From Bacteroidales bacterium (GTDB lineage: Bacteria; Bacteroidota; Bacteroidia; Bacteroidales; VadinHA17), in assembly GCA_016715075.1 (NCBI GenBank), contig JADKBK010000002.1, positions 310,001 through 374,000 of the forward strand: a DNA stretch of 64,000 nucleotides. The letters are read 5' to 3'. The notes beneath the pieces were generated by a model that made no database searches, had not been told where the DNA came from, and saw nothing but the letters and a program-made list of their open reading frames with translations. Below, one piece after another: positions 51,921 to 60,290 of the stretch. Numbering within the stretch: the first letter of the stretch is position 1; each line of letters begins with the position of its first letter. Both the position numbers and the translations under genes were made by a program.

Positions 51921-53459
51921 ATGTTGATAAGAACGTTCGCCAGTGCCGTTACCGGTATTGATGCCGTAACAGTGACAATTGAGGTTAATGTGTCACAGGG
52001 AGTCCGTTTTTTTCTTGTAGGACTGCCCGATTCAGCAGTTAAAGAGAGTCAGCAGAGAATAGAATCTGCATTCAGGTCGATGGGATACCACTGGCCCGGT
52101 AAACAGGTGGTCATCAATATGGCGCCGGCCGATATCAGAAAGGAGGGATCATCATATGATCTGCCACTCGCAATGGGAATTCTTACAGCCAACGAGAAAG
52201 TTCTAAAAGATGGGATCGAAACATATGTTCTTATTGGTGAGCTTTCCCTTGATGGTACGCTGCAACCGGTAAAGGGAGCGCTTCCTATCGCCCTGAGAGC
52301 GAGAGAGGAGGGATTCAAAGGACTCATTCTGCCTGTAAAAAATGCAAGGGAAGCTGCTGTTGTCGGAGGACTTGATGTATATGGAATGGAGAAGATCGGC
52401 GATGTTGTAGATTTTTTCAACGGTCTCAGAAAGTTCGAGCCTGTGAAAGTTGATCTGGTTGAGATTTTCAGAAATGAAGCGAATAAATACGATGTGGATT
52501 TTTCAGATGTACGCGGACAGGAAAATGTTAAAAGAGCATTGGAGGTAGCAGCTGCCGGTGGACATAATTTAATTATGATTGGTCCACCCGGCGCCGGTAA
52601 AACGATGCTCGCAAAGAGACTGCCCACAATAATCCCGCCACTGACGCTTGAGGAGGCGCTTGAGACAACCAAAATCCACTCAGTGGCAGGGAAAATTGAT
52701 GACCACACAGCTCTCATGACGAAAAGACCCTTTAGAAGTCCCCATCATACAATTTCGGACGTCGCCCTGGTTGGCGGCGGCACATTTCCACAGCCCGGGG
52801 AAATTTCCCTGGGGCATAACGGAGTATTATTTCTTGATGAATTACCGGAATTTAAACGGACCGTTTTGGAAGTGATGAGACAGCCACTGGAAGACAGGGT
52901 GATAACAATTTCAAGGGCAAAATCAACTGTCGACTACCCTGCAAGCTTCATGCTCGTGGCAAGCATGAATCCATGCCCCTGCGGATTCCATAACCATCCC
53001 GAAAAAGAGTGCATGTGCTCCACAGGAATGGTACAGAAATATCTTAACAGGATTTCAGGGCCGCTGCTCGACCGTATTGACATCCATATAGAAGTTGTCC
53101 CGGTTAATTACGACAAACTCGCCGACACCGGGAAAACAGAGAATTCTGCCACAGTACGTGAGAGAGTGGTAAGGGCGCGATCCATACAGGCCAAACGATT
53201 TGAGCATTCCAGGGGAGTCTACTCAAATTCCCAGATGTCTTCCTCCATGCAACGAAAATACTGTCAGCTTGATGAAGCAGGAGGGAAGCTGCTCAAGACT
53301 GCCATGGATATCAGAGGCCTTTCCGCAAGGGCGTATGACCGGATACTTAAAGTTGCCAGAACAATAGCTGATCTTGCTGAATCACAGAATATAAATGCAG
53401 AACATATTAGTGAAGCTATCAATTATCGCAACCTTGACCGGGAAGGCTGGGCAGGATGA
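51921..53459 (+). CDS. comM: ComM/YifB-family Mg-chelatase-like AAA+ ATPase
   Basis: 512 aa. An N-terminal ChlI-type Lon-like domain (about 20-145) precedes a Mg_chelatase AAA core with Walker A GPPGAGKTMLAKRLP, Walker B GVLFLDELPEF, sensor ASMNPCPCG with a zinc-type CxCGx(n)CxC arrangement (CPCGFHNHPEKECMC), and a C-terminal AAA lid with LSARAYDRILKVARTIADL. In proteobacteria ComM is a hexameric helicase promoting branch migration during natural transformation. Fragments of a second copy occur at 45236-45290 and 50308-50516. Confidence 0.96.
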   Translation: MLIRTFASAVTGIDAVTVTIEVNVSQGVRFFLVGLPDSAVKESQQRIESAFRSMGYHWPGKQVVINMAPADIRKEGSSYDLPLAMGILTANEKVLKDGIETYVLIGELSLDGTLQPVKGALPIALRAREEGFKGLILPVKNAREAAVVGGLDVYGMEKIGDVVDFFNGLRKFEPVKVDLVEIFRNEANKYDVDFSDVRGQENVKRALEVAAAGGHNLIMIGPPGAGKTMLAKRLPTIIPPLTLEEALETTKIHSVAGKIDDHTALMTKRPFRSPHHTISDVALVGGGTFPQPGEISLGHNGVLFLDELPEFKRTVLEVMRQPLEDRVITISRAKSTVDYPASFMLVASMNPCPCGFHNHPEKECMCSTGMVQKYLNRISGPLLDRIDIHIEVVPVNYDKLADTGKTENSATVRERVVRARSIQAKRFEHSRGVYSNSQMSSSMQRKYCQLDEAGGKLLKTAMDIRGLSARAYDRILKVARTIADLAESQNINAEHISEAINYRNLDREGWAG

Positions 53460-53573
53460 CAGGAATCATAATAAAGAATAAAAAGTCAGAATTATTACCG
53501 GATGATTTGCAGTCACTCTTATTTTTTAAAACAATGAGAGTATATTTGAATTTTAATCAACACCTGAGACTGT

Positions 53574-54821
53574 ATGAAGATCATCCTTATATCAAATATA
53601 TTACTGGCGTTTGTGATATTTTCAAGAAATCCTGAAATATACGAATGGAGGGGAAAGGGACGCACAGGTATTTATCCCGGGACTAACCTGCTGAAAGAGT
53701 GGCCTGAAGACGGCCCCCCTGAAATCATGAGGATAGAAAATATTGGGAATGGCTTTGTCTCGCCGGTTTTCACTGAGGAGAGGTTTTATATCAGCGGTGA
53801 AGTCGATTCAATGAGCATACTGTTTTGCTTTGACCTAAAGGGCCAGAAACTGTGGCAGACAGTACTTGGCAGGGAATGGACAAAATCATGTCCGGGATCA
53901 CGCAGCGCACCAACTATAGCAGGTGACCTGCTTTATATAGGTAATGGTTTCGGGAATCTTTACTGTGTAAAATGTGCCGACGGCAAAGTATTATGGTCTA
54001 AAGATTTTGAGAAGGATTTTATGGCAAAACTTCCTCTTCATGGCCACTCGGCTGCACCTCTTGTAGACGGAGATAAGGTTTTCTGGATGCCGGGGGGAAA
54101 GGATTTCAACATGGTGGCCCTTAACCGTTTCACCGGGAAGCTTATCTGGAGCAACAAAGGTTTCGGTGAGACTGAGGGATATAACTCTCCAAAGCTTATT
54201 GAACTGCCGGCAAGGAAGATAGTTGTCACATTTTCATCATACCACCTGATGGGCTTTGATGCTTCCAGCGGTAAGCTGCTCTGGTCTCAGGAACAGGACA
54301 GCTATCCTTTGGACCAGAGGACTCCCGGGCATGGAGATACACACAGCAATACCGTGCTTTATGAAGATGGAGCCATATATTATGCAGCGGGCGACGGCAA
54401 CTGCGGTGTTAAGCTGATGCTATCTGCCGATGGAGACTCAATTAAACAGGTTTGGAGAAATAATGGTTTCGACAGCTATATGGGAGGAATTGTTAAGCTT
54501 GGGAACTACTTGTACGGTTGCGGAACTGCAAAACCAATGCTGCTGTCAATAAACTCAGACAATGGTATAATTGCAGATTCGCTGAGATTGGGTGCCGGGG
54601 CAATTATTTCTGCCGACAATATGCTCTATTACTATACTCATAAAGGTGAAATGCAGCTGCTGAGCATAGATGAAGGGAAGCTAACAAAAATAAGCTCTTT
54701 CCGGATAAAGGAGGGGACGAAGCAGCATTTCGCACATCCGGTTATTAATAAGGGGATTCTCTACCAGCGTCATGGGAATCTCCTTCTTGCATTCGACATA
54801 AGGAAGAAATTACCTTACTGA
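53574..54821 (+). CDS. PQQ-like beta-propeller repeat protein
   Basis: 415 aa. A hydrophobic N-terminus (MKIILISNILLAFVIFS) suggests export. PQQ-type blades: KLWQTVLGREW, GNLYCVKCADGKVLWSKDF, NRFTGKLIWSNKGF, DASSGKLLWSQEQD and a final LLAFDIRKKLPY. Quinoprotein catalytic residues cannot be confirmed; such proteins are often non-enzymatic. It is 18 bp upstream of a Gfo/Idh/MocA oxidoreductase in the same direction, suggesting a shared carbohydrate-related pathway. Confidence 0.88.
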   Translation: MKIILISNILLAFVIFSRNPEIYEWRGKGRTGIYPGTNLLKEWPEDGPPEIMRIENIGNGFVSPVFTEERFYISGEVDSMSILFCFDLKGQKLWQTVLGREWTKSCPGSRSAPTIAGDLLYIGNGFGNLYCVKCADGKVLWSKDFEKDFMAKLPLHGHSAAPLVDGDKVFWMPGGKDFNMVALNRFTGKLIWSNKGFGETEGYNSPKLIELPARKIVVTFSSYHLMGFDASSGKLLWSQEQDSYPLDQRTPGHGDTHSNTVLYEDGAIYYAAGDGNCGVKLMLSADGDSIKQVWRNNGFDSYMGGIVKLGNYLYGCGTAKPMLLSINSDNGIIADSLRLGAGAIISADNMLYYYTHKGEMQLLSIDEGKLTKISSFRIKEGTKQHFAHPVINKGILYQRHGNLLLAFDIRKKLPY

Positions 54822-54838
54822 TTATTAAACAGCTAAAT

Positions 54839-56035
54839 ATGAATAAGATCGCATTACTTGGTACAGGTCTGATCGGGACCTTTTATACCATGTCGCTGCT
54901 TGGTCAGCGCAGAAAGGATAAAATACATGTTGTATGCTCAGTTCCTGAAGATTCTGCAAGGGAATTCGCACAGAAATGGAATATCCCTAAATATACCTCC
55001 AGCATGAAGGAGGCGATTGAAGATCCCGAGATTGACATTGTAGTTGTGGGACTTCCTAATTTCCTTCACAAGGAAGCTATCTTAATGGCATGTAAGGCAA
55101 AGAAAAGTATACTCTGCACAAAACCCCTGGCACTGAATGCCTCTGAGGCAAAGGAGATCCTCGATGCTGTAGAGGATGCAGGACTTTTTAACGGATATCT
55201 TGAGGATCTGGTGTATACACCCAAAACCTTAAAGGCTATTGAATTGGTAAATGGCGGGGCGCTTGGAAGAATTCTCTGGACAAGATCGCGTGAAGCCCAT
55301 CCCGGTCCTCACAGCGCCTGGTTCTGGGACAAAAAGCTGTCAGGCGGCGGAGCCCTGGTGGATATGGGTTGCCATTGCATCGAAATTGGCAGAAACTTTG
55401 TCGGGAAAGATATTAAACCTGTTGAGGTTATGTGCTGGGCAGAAACCCAGGTTAAGCCAATTGAGGCTGAAGATCATGCCATCGCTTTAATTAAATATGA
55501 AAGCGGAGCGATATCACAGGTTGAGGTAAGCTGGAATTTCAGGGGGGGAATGGATCTCAGGGATGAGGTTTCAGGTACCGAAGGGACTATCAGACTGGAT
55601 CACTGGCTGAGAACAGGCTTCGAAGTCTTTACCACAGGCAAGACTGATAATTATGTTGCTGAGAAAGCGGAAAGTGATAATGGCTGGCTCTTCCCTGTCG
55701 GCGATGAGGTGCATTCCCTCGGATATCCTGATATGTTTACAGATATGCTTGACAGCTTTGACCAGGGTAAAAAGCCAAGGGAAACCTTCTATGACGGATA
55801 TGTGGTGAATGCAATAATGGATGCCTGCTATAAGTCAGCAGAAACCAGGAAATGGGAACCTGTTGAACTCTCTGACTGGCGAGGAAAGGAAGGCGTATCT
55901 GCAAATGTCGATCTTATTGACTTTGATGATCTCCATTTCCTGATAAAAAGAGAGAAGATGCCTGACGGAAATACAAAACTCATGCTTAAGGAAAAATCTA
56001 CCGGCAAAATTATTCAGAAAATCATTACTCTCTGA
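54839..56035 (+). CDS. Gfo/Idh/MocA-family NAD(P)-dependent oxidoreductase
   Basis: 398 aa. The N-terminal Rossmann fold has IALLGTGLIGTFY, and the conserved CTKPLALNASEA contains the EKP-like (TKP) cofactor lysine. The C-terminal domain contains GGGALVDMGCHCIEIGRNFVG, where the GGGxxxDxGxH motif carries the catalytic Asp/His. No signal peptide, so it is cytoplasmic. Probably oxidises a sugar, inositol or sugar-acid hydroxyl; substrate unknown. Cotranscribed with the PQQ-type propeller protein. Confidence 0.93.
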   Translation: MNKIALLGTGLIGTFYTMSLLGQRRKDKIHVVCSVPEDSAREFAQKWNIPKYTSSMKEAIEDPEIDIVVVGLPNFLHKEAILMACKAKKSILCTKPLALNASEAKEILDAVEDAGLFNGYLEDLVYTPKTLKAIELVNGGALGRILWTRSREAHPGPHSAWFWDKKLSGGGALVDMGCHCIEIGRNFVGKDIKPVEVMCWAETQVKPIEAEDHAIALIKYESGAISQVEVSWNFRGGMDLRDEVSGTEGTIRLDHWLRTGFEVFTTGKTDNYVAEKAESDNGWLFPVGDEVHSLGYPDMFTDMLDSFDQGKKPRETFYDGYVVNAIMDACYKSAETRKWEPVELSDWRGKEGVSANVDLIDFDDLHFLIKREKMPDGNTKLMLKEKSTGKIIQKIITL

Positions 56036-56176
56036 GATTTCAATATTCGAAGGCCAACCCACTTACGGCCGTAAATATTAAAAGCCTGGGTGATGAGCAT
56101 GTCTCAGAATTTTAAAAGATTTTTTGGGACAGTTTTATCCCCATTATGAGCCATTTTGTCTAAAAATGATGTAAAA

Positions 56177-56192
56177 TTCAACAAGTGTTGAA
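56177..56192. promoter_or_regulatory. Palindrome, candidate enhancer site for the sigma-54 activator
   Basis: TTCAACAAGTGTTGAA: two perfect 7-bp arms around AG. It is about 160 bp upstream of the putative sigma-54 promoter, the usual distance for NtrC-type enhancers. A half-site TTCAACA recurs at 56266-56272, about 80 bp from the promoter. The operon encodes an NtrC-family regulator (62809) that could bind here. Confidence 0.5.
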
Positions 56193-56349
56193 AATATATA
56201 CACATTGTTTAAAGTGTTTATTTTGTTGGGGTTTGCGCGCATAAAAAATATACAGTGTAAATAAATTCAACACATTCCCTGTTTCTTTCAATTCATTTCT
56301 GTTTGTTTAATATTCATATAATCAGAACATTAGACTGGTATTTTTATGT

Positions 56350-56364
56350 TGGCACTATAGTTGT
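56350..56364 (+). promoter_or_regulatory. Putative sigma-54 (-24/-12) promoter
   Basis: TGGCAC at 56350-56355, five bases, then TTGT at 56361-56364. The consensus is TGGCAC-N5-TTGC, so the only departure is the last C to T. It ends 48 bp before the first ATG of the PstS-like gene. Presence of a sigma-54 activator gene in the same operon supports it. Confidence 0.55.
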
Positions 56365-56412
56365 CTGGCATAAAGAGTCAGTAAAAAAACATGACAACAA
56401 TCAGACAGAGCT

Positions 56413-57483
56413 ATGAAAATCAAATCAGAAATTCAAAATAGGAAAATCATGAAAAGAGCAGGTTTTTTATTAATAAGTCTGTTGCTCGTAATTAGCAACA
56501 GCCTGTACAGTAAGCATTCAGCCAGTGGGAACGCACGGCCTTCGGGTGATTCACTTAAAGTGGTGGCCACTCCTGACCTCTACCCGATCTCAATGAAATG
56601 GGCTGCAGAATATAACAGCCTGGTACCTGGTGCAAATATTCAGGTTGTAAATATTGCCGATCCCGAAAAGGCAGTGGAAATGATAAATGAAGGAAGCATA
56701 GGATTTGTTTCCAATGAGTTTTCTACTGGTTTGAAAAATGAATCTGTTTGGCGGGTAGTAGTTGGTAGGGATGTCATAGTGCCTGTGGTCAATTCAAAAA
56801 ACCCTTTCATTGAAGAGATTAAACTGCACGGTATATCTCCTGATGTTCTGGCTCTCTTTGTGAAAAACGGCGATTACAGGAACTGGGGAGAACTTCTTAA
56901 GAACGGTAAGACTGAGAAGGTCGGTTATTATTGCATCGATGATAAATCAGCGCTGAGGAATCTCGCAGATTTTCTTAAAACCGATGAGACCATGATAGCA
57001 GGGCGGAATACCGGAAATTCAGCCGCAATTGTTGCAGCTATTCAGAATGACCCTTATGCATTGGGATTTTGCAAACTTATCAATGTTATCGATTTTGAAA
57101 ATCAGTCAATGCTTGAAAATCTTAGTTTGCTTCCAATAGATAAAAACGGGAATGGTTTGATTGATTTTAATGAGAAGATCTATGATGACATAAATAATTT
57201 TTCAAGAGGAGTATGGATTGGTAAATATCCGAAAGCTCTCTTTTCCAATATTTATAGCGTTTCTTCTTCGCAGCCGGTTAATGCAAGGGAGGTCGCATTT
57301 ATTAAATGGGTTATTTCTGACGGACAGAAATTTCTGGCAGGGAACGGTTATTCAGATCTGCTGGTAAGTGAAAGGCAGAGTGCTACTGATAAACTATATA
57401 ATGCCAGTATATACGCAGGAGTTTCTACAGGTGAAAAGAGTCTTCTTAAAGCAGCCTTCTTTTTGTTGGCACAATTATTTTAA
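56413..57483 (+). CDS. PstS-like periplasmic substrate-binding protein, probably the N-terminal part of a fused protein
   Basis: 356 aa; Met13 (56449) gives the better signal peptide (MKRAGFLLISLLLVISNSLYS). A PBP-like domain (about 45-335) has SIGFVSNEF, a substrate-loop-like GRNTGNSAAIVAAIQNDPYALGFC, and an EF-hand-type loop DKNGNGLIDFNE from residue 243. Such loops occur in Bacteroidota PstS-like proteins. The frame ends in KAAFFLLAQLF just where, in the -1 frame, a TM helix begins and runs into the GcvH-like domain of the next ORF. The native protein was probably PBP-TM-GcvH in one chain. First gene of the redox operon. Confidence 0.8.
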   Translation: MKIKSEIQNRKIMKRAGFLLISLLLVISNSLYSKHSASGNARPSGDSLKVVATPDLYPISMKWAAEYNSLVPGANIQVVNIADPEKAVEMINEGSIGFVSNEFSTGLKNESVWRVVVGRDVIVPVVNSKNPFIEEIKLHGISPDVLALFVKNGDYRNWGELLKNGKTEKVGYYCIDDKSALRNLADFLKTDETMIAGRNTGNSAAIVAAIQNDPYALGFCKLINVIDFENQSMLENLSLLPIDKNGNGLIDFNEKIYDDINNFSRGVWIGKYPKALFSNIYSVSSSQPVNAREVAFIKWVISDGQKFLAGNGYSDLLVSERQSATDKLYNASIYAGVSTGEKSLLKAAFFLLAQLF

Positions 57484-57551
57484 TTGGCCTTCTTGTAACC
57501 TCAGTTGCCAGACAGAGAAGACGCAAAAAAGCAGCTTTAAAAGCAGGCGCT

Positions 57552-58160
57552 GTGGAGACCCATCATATTCTTGACCAAAACTCAATGAGGATCCCAAAGG
57601 GCATCTATTATGACAAGACCCATACGTGGGCATTCCTTGAGGCTAATGGAACTGTCAAGGTCGGGATAGATGATTTTCTGCAGCATATAACAGGCAAAAT
57701 TACAAGGATAAAGATGACGGATCCAGGGAAAAAAGTGAAAAAGGGCGAGCAGATCCTCTCGGTAATTCAGAATGGTAAGCAGTTGAACCTTTATTCCCCC
57801 ATATCAGGGACTATTGTTGAACAGAATCAGGTGCTTGAAATAAATTCATCAGCTCTGAATTCCTCACCATACAATGAAGGCTGGATTTACAGGATTGAAC
57901 CTTCAAACTGGAGCCGGGAAAGTCAGTTATTGTTTATGGCCGATAAGCAGATAGAATTCATAAAAAAAGAATTTTCAAGACTGAAAGATTTTCTGATGAT
58001 CGCATTGAGCGCTGATGTAAGATATGCCAGTGTTATGCTGCAGGATGGAGGGGAGATAAGTGATGGTGTACTTACTGAAATGGGCCCCGAGATCTGGGAC
58101 GATTTTCAGACAAAATTCATAGATCCTTCCAGACAGGTTTGGTTTTATGAGATGTTTTAA
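57552..58160 (+). CDS. GcvH-like (lipoyl-fold) domain protein, probably C-terminal part of the PstS-like fusion
   Basis: 202 codons from a GTG, but the frame is open back to 57450 and there encodes LLFVGTIILIGLLVTSVARQRRRKK (57456-57530), a TM plus basic anchor with no start codon. The GcvH-like domain (about 15-125) has THTWAFLEANGTVKVGIDDFLQHITG, LYSPISGTIVEQN and PYNEGWIYRIEP. The lipoyl-lysine position of H-protein (ESVKA, six residues before the Tyr) is Gly; the hairpin reads QNGKQL instead, with Lys one residue later. A C-terminal extension with MLQDGGEISDG is shared with the paralogue at 60291. Confidence 0.82.
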   Translation: METHHILDQNSMRIPKGIYYDKTHTWAFLEANGTVKVGIDDFLQHITGKITRIKMTDPGKKVKKGEQILSVIQNGKQLNLYSPISGTIVEQNQVLEINSSALNSSPYNEGWIYRIEPSNWSRESQLLFMADKQIEFIKKEFSRLKDFLMIALSADVRYASVMLQDGGEISDGVLTEMGPEIWDDFQTKFIDPSRQVWFYEMF

Positions 58161-58181
58161 ACTACCTTAAATAAAAGAGAA

Positions 58182-59045
58182 ATGGCAGTTAATCGAAGAA
58201 GTTTTTTCAAGGTATTGGGTGTAACCGGAGCCTCACTGGCGCTGGGGAAGGAGTTGGGTGCTGCTCCACGGTCAAAAAGTAATGTCGAGTTCTCAGGTAT
58301 ATTATATGATTCAACCCGTTGTGCAGGTTGCCAGACATGTGAATCTGCGTGTGCCGAGGCTAACGGATTGCCCGAGCCGGTTGGTACTATTGAAGCCGGA
58401 GTGATAAGAAAAACTGATGAATCGCACCGCACAGTCGTAAATGCATACAATTCCACAAAAGGTGAGGTATATGCAAAAAAACAGTGCATGCACTGTAATG
58501 AGCCTGCCTGTACAGCCGCCTGTCTGACCCAGGCAATGTATAAAACAGAGGAGGGAGCTGTAATATGGAGAGGTGACAAATGTATGGGATGCCGTTACTG
58601 TATGGTCTCCTGTCCTTTTGATATCCCGAAATTCGAGTATCACAGTGCTAATCCGAAGATTGAGAAATGTAATATGTGTTTCACAAGGCTCTCAGATGGG
58701 AAAGTTCCTGCCTGTGTTGAAAACTGTCCGGCAGAGGCTCTGATATTCGGAAAAAGGAGAGATCTTATAAAGGAGGCACGGAAAAGGATAAACGACAATC
58801 CGGATCAGTATGTAGATCATATATACGGGGAGCATGAAGCCGGAGGGACAGGATTCCTGTATCTCTCTGCTGTTCCATTCAATGAGCTGGGCTTTAATAC
58901 AACGCTTCAGACAGAATCCTACCCTGCTTTGTCAAAAGGATTTCTTTACAGTGTTCCGACAATATTTGTTTTATGGCCGGCTATGCTCCTTGGATTAAGG
59001 GAAGCGACTAAGAATAACCAAAATAATCAGGACGAGCATGAATAA
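58182..59045 (+). CDS. TAT-exported 4x[4Fe-4S] ferredoxin subunit (HybA/DsrO-like)
   Basis: 287 aa. A twin-arginine signal (NRRSFFKVLGVTGASLALG) directs folded export. Sixteen Cys in four clusters: CAGCQTCESAC, CMHCNEPACTAAC, CMGCRYCMVSCP and CNMC...CVENCP. A single C-terminal TM (about 245-270, SVPTIFVLWPAMLLGL) anchors it, as in HybA. It should carry electrons between a periplasmic partner and the quinone-reactive NrfD-like subunit, whose ATG overlaps its stop by 8 bp. No catalytic molybdopterin, hydrogenase or cytochrome subunit is present in the window. Confidence 0.93.
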   Translation: MAVNRRSFFKVLGVTGASLALGKELGAAPRSKSNVEFSGILYDSTRCAGCQTCESACAEANGLPEPVGTIEAGVIRKTDESHRTVVNAYNSTKGEVYAKKQCMHCNEPACTAACLTQAMYKTEEGAVIWRGDKCMGCRYCMVSCPFDIPKFEYHSANPKIEKCNMCFTRLSDGKVPACVENCPAEALIFGKRRDLIKEARKRINDNPDQYVDHIYGEHEAGGTGFLYLSAVPFNELGFNTTLQTESYPALSKGFLYSVPTIFVLWPAMLLGLREATKNNQNNQDEHE

Positions 59046-60264
59046 TTCAGAACAGACAATAACCATGGATAACGATGGAAAATCAACCTGGCGATTTCTT
59101 TTGGGTGAGTTGAAACCTAAAGGCAAATGGCTGACGCCATTTAATATTATTTCAATTCCCATAATGTTACTGGGACTGGTTCTTATTATTGTCCGGTTCT
59201 GGAAGGGGCTTGGATCGATCACAAACCTTACCCAGGAAGTGCCATGGGGTTTATGGATAGGATTCGATGTTGTTACCGGGGTCGCATTCGCGGGCGGAGC
59301 CTATGTGCTGACTTTCATGGTTTATATCATGAATATGCAGAAATATCACTCTATTGTAAGGATTACTGTCCTTAACGGATTCCTTGCATATGTATTTTAT
59401 GCTGGTGCCCTGCTTCTCGATCTGGGGCGGCCATGGAATGTTATAAATCCAATTATAGGAAATGGTTTTGGAACCAGCTCCGTTTTGTTTCTGGTGGCCT
59501 GGCACTTCCTGCTGTATATGGTAGCCCAGCTTATTGAATTTTCACCCGCCATAGCCGAATGGCTCGGAGCCAGGCGTGCCCGGAAAATACTGTCAGGGAT
59601 GACAATTGCAGCAGTTATCTTCGGGATCACCCTGTCAACGCTTCACCAATCGGGTTTAGGAGCCCTGTACCTTATGTGCAAGGATAAGATTCATCCGCTA
59701 TGGTATTCAGAATTTATTCCGGTAATGTTTTTTGTCTCAAGCATCTTTGCCGGACTTTCAATGGTAATATTCGAAGGTTCAATAAGCCACAAAGTATTTT
59801 TTGACCAGATAAGCGAAAAAAATCATAAGGCTCATAACAGTATAGTAAGAGGATTATCGAAGATTTGTGCAGTCACAATGTTTGCATACTTTTTTCTGCA
59901 GATCCTGGTCTTTGTCCACGGTAAACACTGGGATCTGCTTAATACTCCTATGGGATACTGGTATCTGCTGGAGATGTTCGGTTTTGTTCTTTTACCAATG
60001 TCCCTGTTCATTTACAGTTTCAGAAGGAACAACATTATGCTTATCAGGGTTGCTGCAATTATGACCATGCTGGGAGTAATCCTGAACAGGCTGAATGTTA
60101 CGGTTATTGGCTTCAAGTGGGCTGAGGCAATAAGATATGTTCCAACATGGATGGAATTTACAGTTACACTGGCAGTTATCTTTACCGAGATCTGGATATT
60201 CAGATGGGTGATTAACAGGATGCCCGTTTTAAGGGAACCACCGGCATGGGTGAATGAGAAATAA
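59038..60264 (+). CDS. NrfD/HybB-family membrane subunit
   Basis: 408 aa, about 10 TMs (HybB-like length, longer than the 8-TM NrfD/PsrC type). Typical elements: EVPWGLWIGFDVVTGVAFAGGAYVLTF in the first TM pair, LLLDLGRPW, and LSTLHQSGLGALYLM. These subunits exchange electrons between quinone and the periplasmic ferredoxin and may translocate protons. Translationally coupled to the ferredoxin gene; together they form a quinone-linked module whose terminal donor or acceptor is unknown. Confidence 0.94.
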   Translation: MNNSEQTITMDNDGKSTWRFLLGELKPKGKWLTPFNIISIPIMLLGLVLIIVRFWKGLGSITNLTQEVPWGLWIGFDVVTGVAFAGGAYVLTFMVYIMNMQKYHSIVRITVLNGFLAYVFYAGALLLDLGRPWNVINPIIGNGFGTSSVLFLVAWHFLLYMVAQLIEFSPAIAEWLGARRARKILSGMTIAAVIFGITLSTLHQSGLGALYLMCKDKIHPLWYSEFIPVMFFVSSIFAGLSMVIFEGSISHKVFFDQISEKNHKAHNSIVRGLSKICAVTMFAYFFLQILVFVHGKHWDLLNTPMGYWYLLEMFGFVLLPMSLFIYSFRRNNIMLIRVAAIMTMLGVILNRLNVTVIGFKWAEAIRYVPTWMEFTVTLAVIFTEIWIFRWVINRMPVLREPPAWVNEK

Positions 60265-60290
60265 TAATTTTAACTGGCTGATACATTATT

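Larger units (their letters stand above)
56036..56412. other. Regulatory intergenic region of the redox operon
   Basis: 377 bp without a gene, AT-rich. It contains a 16-bp palindrome, a matching half-site and a sigma-54-like promoter, each listed separately. No terminator for the upstream oxidoreductase was identified with confidence. Confidence 0.6.

Noticed and set aside
52049..52717. 222-codon minus-strand ORF within comM
   Set aside because: It is the antisense shadow of comM. Its similarity to the antisense ORF at 50309-50521 only reflects the comM fragment.
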